In this document: positions 5,370-5,712 of the stretch, in pieces
How the letters are laid out: the number at the start of each line of letters is the position of its first letter
How positions within the stretch are numbered: position 1 is the first letter of the stretch
Source of the DNA: Planctomycetaceae bacterium
GTDB lineage: Bacteria; Planctomycetota; Planctomycetia; Pirellulales; UBA1268
Direction: 5' to 3'
Assembly (NCBI GenBank): GCA_947453125.1
Contig: CANGGC010000209.1
Coordinates: forward strand, 1 to 5,712
DNA: 5,712 nucleotides
Translations under genes and position numbers: made by a program
Notes under the pieces: generated by a model
What the model was told of the DNA's origin: nothing
Databases searched by the model: none
The model's input: the letters and a program-made list of their open reading frames with translations, nothing else

Positions 5370-5376
5370 TGCCACG

Positions 5377-5712
5377 ATGCGCATGAGGCGATCAGCGACC
5401 GGACAAGCATGGGTGAACCGCTCACGGCATCAGCCGGGCTGCGGCTGTCAGCAGCAGGGACGGATCGACCTCCGATCGGCCCTCCGCGGCATCGTCGCCG
5501 GCGTCACCTTGGCGACGCTCCCTTCGCTCGGAACGCTTCCTGGGCTCGTCCGTCCCTCGTCGGCCACCGCCGCCGAAGCGACCGCCCGCGTCTGGCACAC
5601 CAGCTACGAAGCCGCGATGGCGGATGCCGAGCGGACAGGCCGTCCGGTCCTGACGGTGTTCACCGGCAGCGACTGGTGCCCGCACTGCAAGACACTCGAG
5701 AAAAACGTTCTC
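5377..5712 (+). CDS. exported thioredoxin-like protein, C-terminally cut by the window edge
   Basis: The first 112 residues are present and the frame is still open at the last base. Residues 1-33 are basic and hydrophilic and include Cys-Gly-Cys (22-24). A hydrophobic stretch (about 36-55) ending in Ala-rich sequence near Ala-Thr-Ala-Ala-Glu (60-64) looks like a signal or membrane anchor with a long n-region. The thioredoxin fold then begins: Trp-His-Thr-Ser-Tyr-Glu-Ala-Ala at about 69-76, the strand Pro-Val-Leu-Thr-Val-Phe, then Gly-Ser-Asp-Trp-Cys-Pro-His-Cys-Lys with the redox Cys pair at 101 and 104. This matches secreted thioredoxin_7/DUF255-like proteins of planctomycetes, which likely act in periplasmic disulfide exchange. 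It is divergent from the c-type cytochrome gene; a role in keeping haem-binding Cys reduced is possible but unproven. Confidence 0.82.
   Translation, partial: MRMRRSATGQAWVNRSRHQPGCGCQQQGRIDLRSALRGIVAGVTLATLPSLGTLPGLVRPSSATAAEATARVWHTSYEAAMADAERTGRPVLTVFTGSDWCPHCKTLEKNVL

Larger units (their letters stand above)
5072..5376. other. divergent intergenic region
   Basis: This 305-base stretch separates the start of the dehydrogenase (leftward) from the thioredoxin-like gene (rightward), so it should contain both promoters. Supported contents are the ribosome binding site AGGGGA at 5081-5086 (minus strand), a CRP/FNR-like palindrome at 5251-5266 and the ribosome binding site of the rightward gene. 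On the minus strand TTGACG (5247-5242) resembles a -35 box, but the nearest -10 candidate (TGGATT, 19 bases on) is poor. TTGGAGC occurs twice (5297-5303, 5313-5319). No gene or small RNA is evident. Confidence 0.6.

Noticed and set aside
5351..5386. Eleven-codon leader frame (ATG 5351 to TGA 5384-5386) overlapping the thioredoxin start
   Set aside because: The purine-rich sequence directly abuts its ATG with no spacer, and nothing in it suggests attenuation.

Overview
The window looks like chromosomal DNA of a GC-rich planctomycete, probably of the Pirellulales type. The main evidence is the large minus-strand gene: a secreted protein combining a PVC-type (Planctomycetes/Verrucomicrobia) dehydrogenase domain, HEAT-like repeats and a C-terminal CxxCH cytochrome domain, an architecture characteristic of that group. 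No taxonomic marker gene is present, so this is inference.

Left part (about 1-1418): this reads as a short integron-type gene-cassette array. Two 88-base elements (731-818 and 1331-1418), exactly 600 bases apart, match at about 62% without gaps. They fold into the same long hairpin, with the same two unpaired bases six pairs apart and several compensatory base changes, and each ends in a GTT core. These are the hallmarks of attC recombination sites. A third GTT core (214-220) opens the array, and its seven bases are the exact reverse complement of the left box of the site at 731. The array holds two same-strand cassettes. Cassette 1 (215-812) carries a secreted lipocalin-like hypothetical protein. 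Cassette 2 (813-1412) carries a ParE/RelE-type toxin-antitoxin pair. Both cassette genes end inside their attC site, in the same reading frame, giving related C-terminal tails. No integrase gene is visible, so within this window it is an integrase-less attC cluster; the integrase could lie outside. Bases 1-213 carry no convincing gene but may hold the end of an earlier cassette.

Middle and right part (1419-5071): a short gene-poor stretch with a GC-rich hairpin is followed by the 1177-residue dehydrogenase/cytochrome gene, which reads leftwards and converges on the cassette array. Its base composition is clearly more GC-rich than the cassettes, so it is probably backbone.

Right end (5072-5712): a 305-base divergent intergenic region holds a CRP/FNR-like palindrome. 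The start of a rightward gene follows, for an exported thioredoxin-like protein with a WCPHC active site, cut by the window edge. The divergent pair (periplasmic c-type cytochrome dehydrogenase and exported thioredoxin-fold protein) would both act outside the cytoplasm and may share regulation; that link is inference.
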